From Paracoccus sp. (in: a-proteobacteria) (lineage in GTDB: Bacteria > Pseudomonadota > Alphaproteobacteria > Rhodobacterales > Rhodobacteraceae), in NCBI GenBank assembly GCA_030538705.1, contig JAUNTL010000001.1, forward strand, positions 33,307 through 97,306: DNA of 64,000 bases, given 5' to 3'. Both the position numbers and the translations under genes were made by a program. Under the pieces are notes generated by a model, which worked only from the letters and a program-made list of their open reading frames with translations, searched no databases and had not been told where the DNA came from. Positions 63,744 to 64,000 of this stretch are shown piece by piece (the first letter of the stretch is position 1; the number at the start of each line of letters is the position of its first letter).

Positions 63744-64000
63744 ATGGTTGCAATCGCCTATGCGGTCGCCTTTGAGGGGGCCGAGGGCCGGTTGGTCGAG
63801 GTTCAGGCGACAGTCTCGCAGGGGTTACCGGGCTTTGCCATTGTCGGCCTGCCCGACAAGGCCGTTTCCGAGGCGCGCGAGCGCGTGCGCGCGGCCTTTG
63901 GGGCGCTGTCGATTGCGGTCCCGTCGAAACGCATCACGGTCAACCTCTCGCCGGCCGATCTGCCCAAGGAGGGCTCACATTTCGATCTCCCGATCGCGCT
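63744..64000 (+). CDS. YifB/ComM-family Mg-chelatase-like ATPase (5' part)
   Basis: The first 85 codons, cut by the window end. The sequence MVAIAYAVAFEGAEGRLVEV, QGLPGFAIVGLPDKAVSEAR, VNLSPADLPKEGSHFDLPIA is the N-terminal ChlI/S5-like domain of YifB. ComM relatives act as hexameric helicases promoting branch migration in natural transformation. The AAA+ domain lies beyond the window. The CtrA-type box just upstream suggests cell-cycle/competence control. Confidence 0.88.
   Translation, partial: MVAIAYAVAFEGAEGRLVEVQATVSQGLPGFAIVGLPDKAVSEARERVRAAFGALSIAVPSKRITVNLSPADLPKEGSHFDLPIA

Overview
The window is about 64 kb of GC-rich bacterial chromosome with strong G/C bias at codon third positions, dense overlapping operons (many ATGA and TGATG start/stop junctions) and ABC and TRAP importers throughout. 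The recO, suf, coaBC and YifB/ComM genes, a TTAA-N7-TTAA (CtrA-type) box and the abundance of TRAP transporters point to an alphaproteobacterium of the Rhodobacterales (Paracoccus/Rhodobacteraceae-like). This assignment is inference from gene content, not from a marker gene search. No phage, plasmid, insertion sequence, rRNA or CRISPR array was seen.

Layout. 1-3432: a tandem array derived from the 3' end of recO, then recO, a YbaK-type deacylase, a small unknown gene and a lytic transglycosylase. 3937-13349 (minus): a catabolic operon with a polyamine/opine-type ABC importer, a HisD-like dehydrogenase, a zinc alcohol dehydrogenase, an APH-fold kinase and an FMN alpha-hydroxyacid dehydrogenase; its substrate is unknown. 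13893-17651 (plus): sulfate/thiosulfate importer cysA-sbp-cysT-cysW, followed by a 61-bp tandem array.

18000-35548: the most interesting block. Leftward from 27783 run a cyclic amidase (hydantoinase type), an M20 N-carbamoyl-amino-acid hydrolase, a DUF917/S-methyl-thiohydantoin-desulfurase-family protein, a urocanase homologue with altered active-site motifs, a complete TRAP importer and a class III aminotransferase. Rightward run a double-HTH LysR regulator, RidA, an RraA-like protein and a five-gene peptide-type ABC importer. Read together, the enzymes form a plausible route from (S-methyl-)thiourocanate through a hydantoin-propionate and N-carbamoyl-glutamate to glutamate, i.e. an ergothioneine-type catabolic island. 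Two abutting T-N11-A palindromes precede the RidA operon, and related half sites lie in the divergent control region.

35646-41892: a LysR regulator facing a leftward operon for a second TRAP importer, a cupin, a second M20 amidohydrolase and an ornithine-cyclodeaminase-family enzyme. 42362-53769: a divergent GntR-controlled sugar-acid block with dgoA, dgoK and two Gfo/Idh/MocA oxidoreductases on one side and a peptide-type ABC importer with a DapA-family aldolase on the other; the divergent promoter carries three 15-bp direct repeats. 54353-54429: tRNA-Arg(CCG). 54496-62374: a suf Fe-S assembly operon with two cysteine desulfurases, an inserted FkbM methyltransferase and two Yip1-like membrane proteins. 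62374-64000: coaBC and, divergent, the start of a YifB/ComM gene behind the CtrA-type box.
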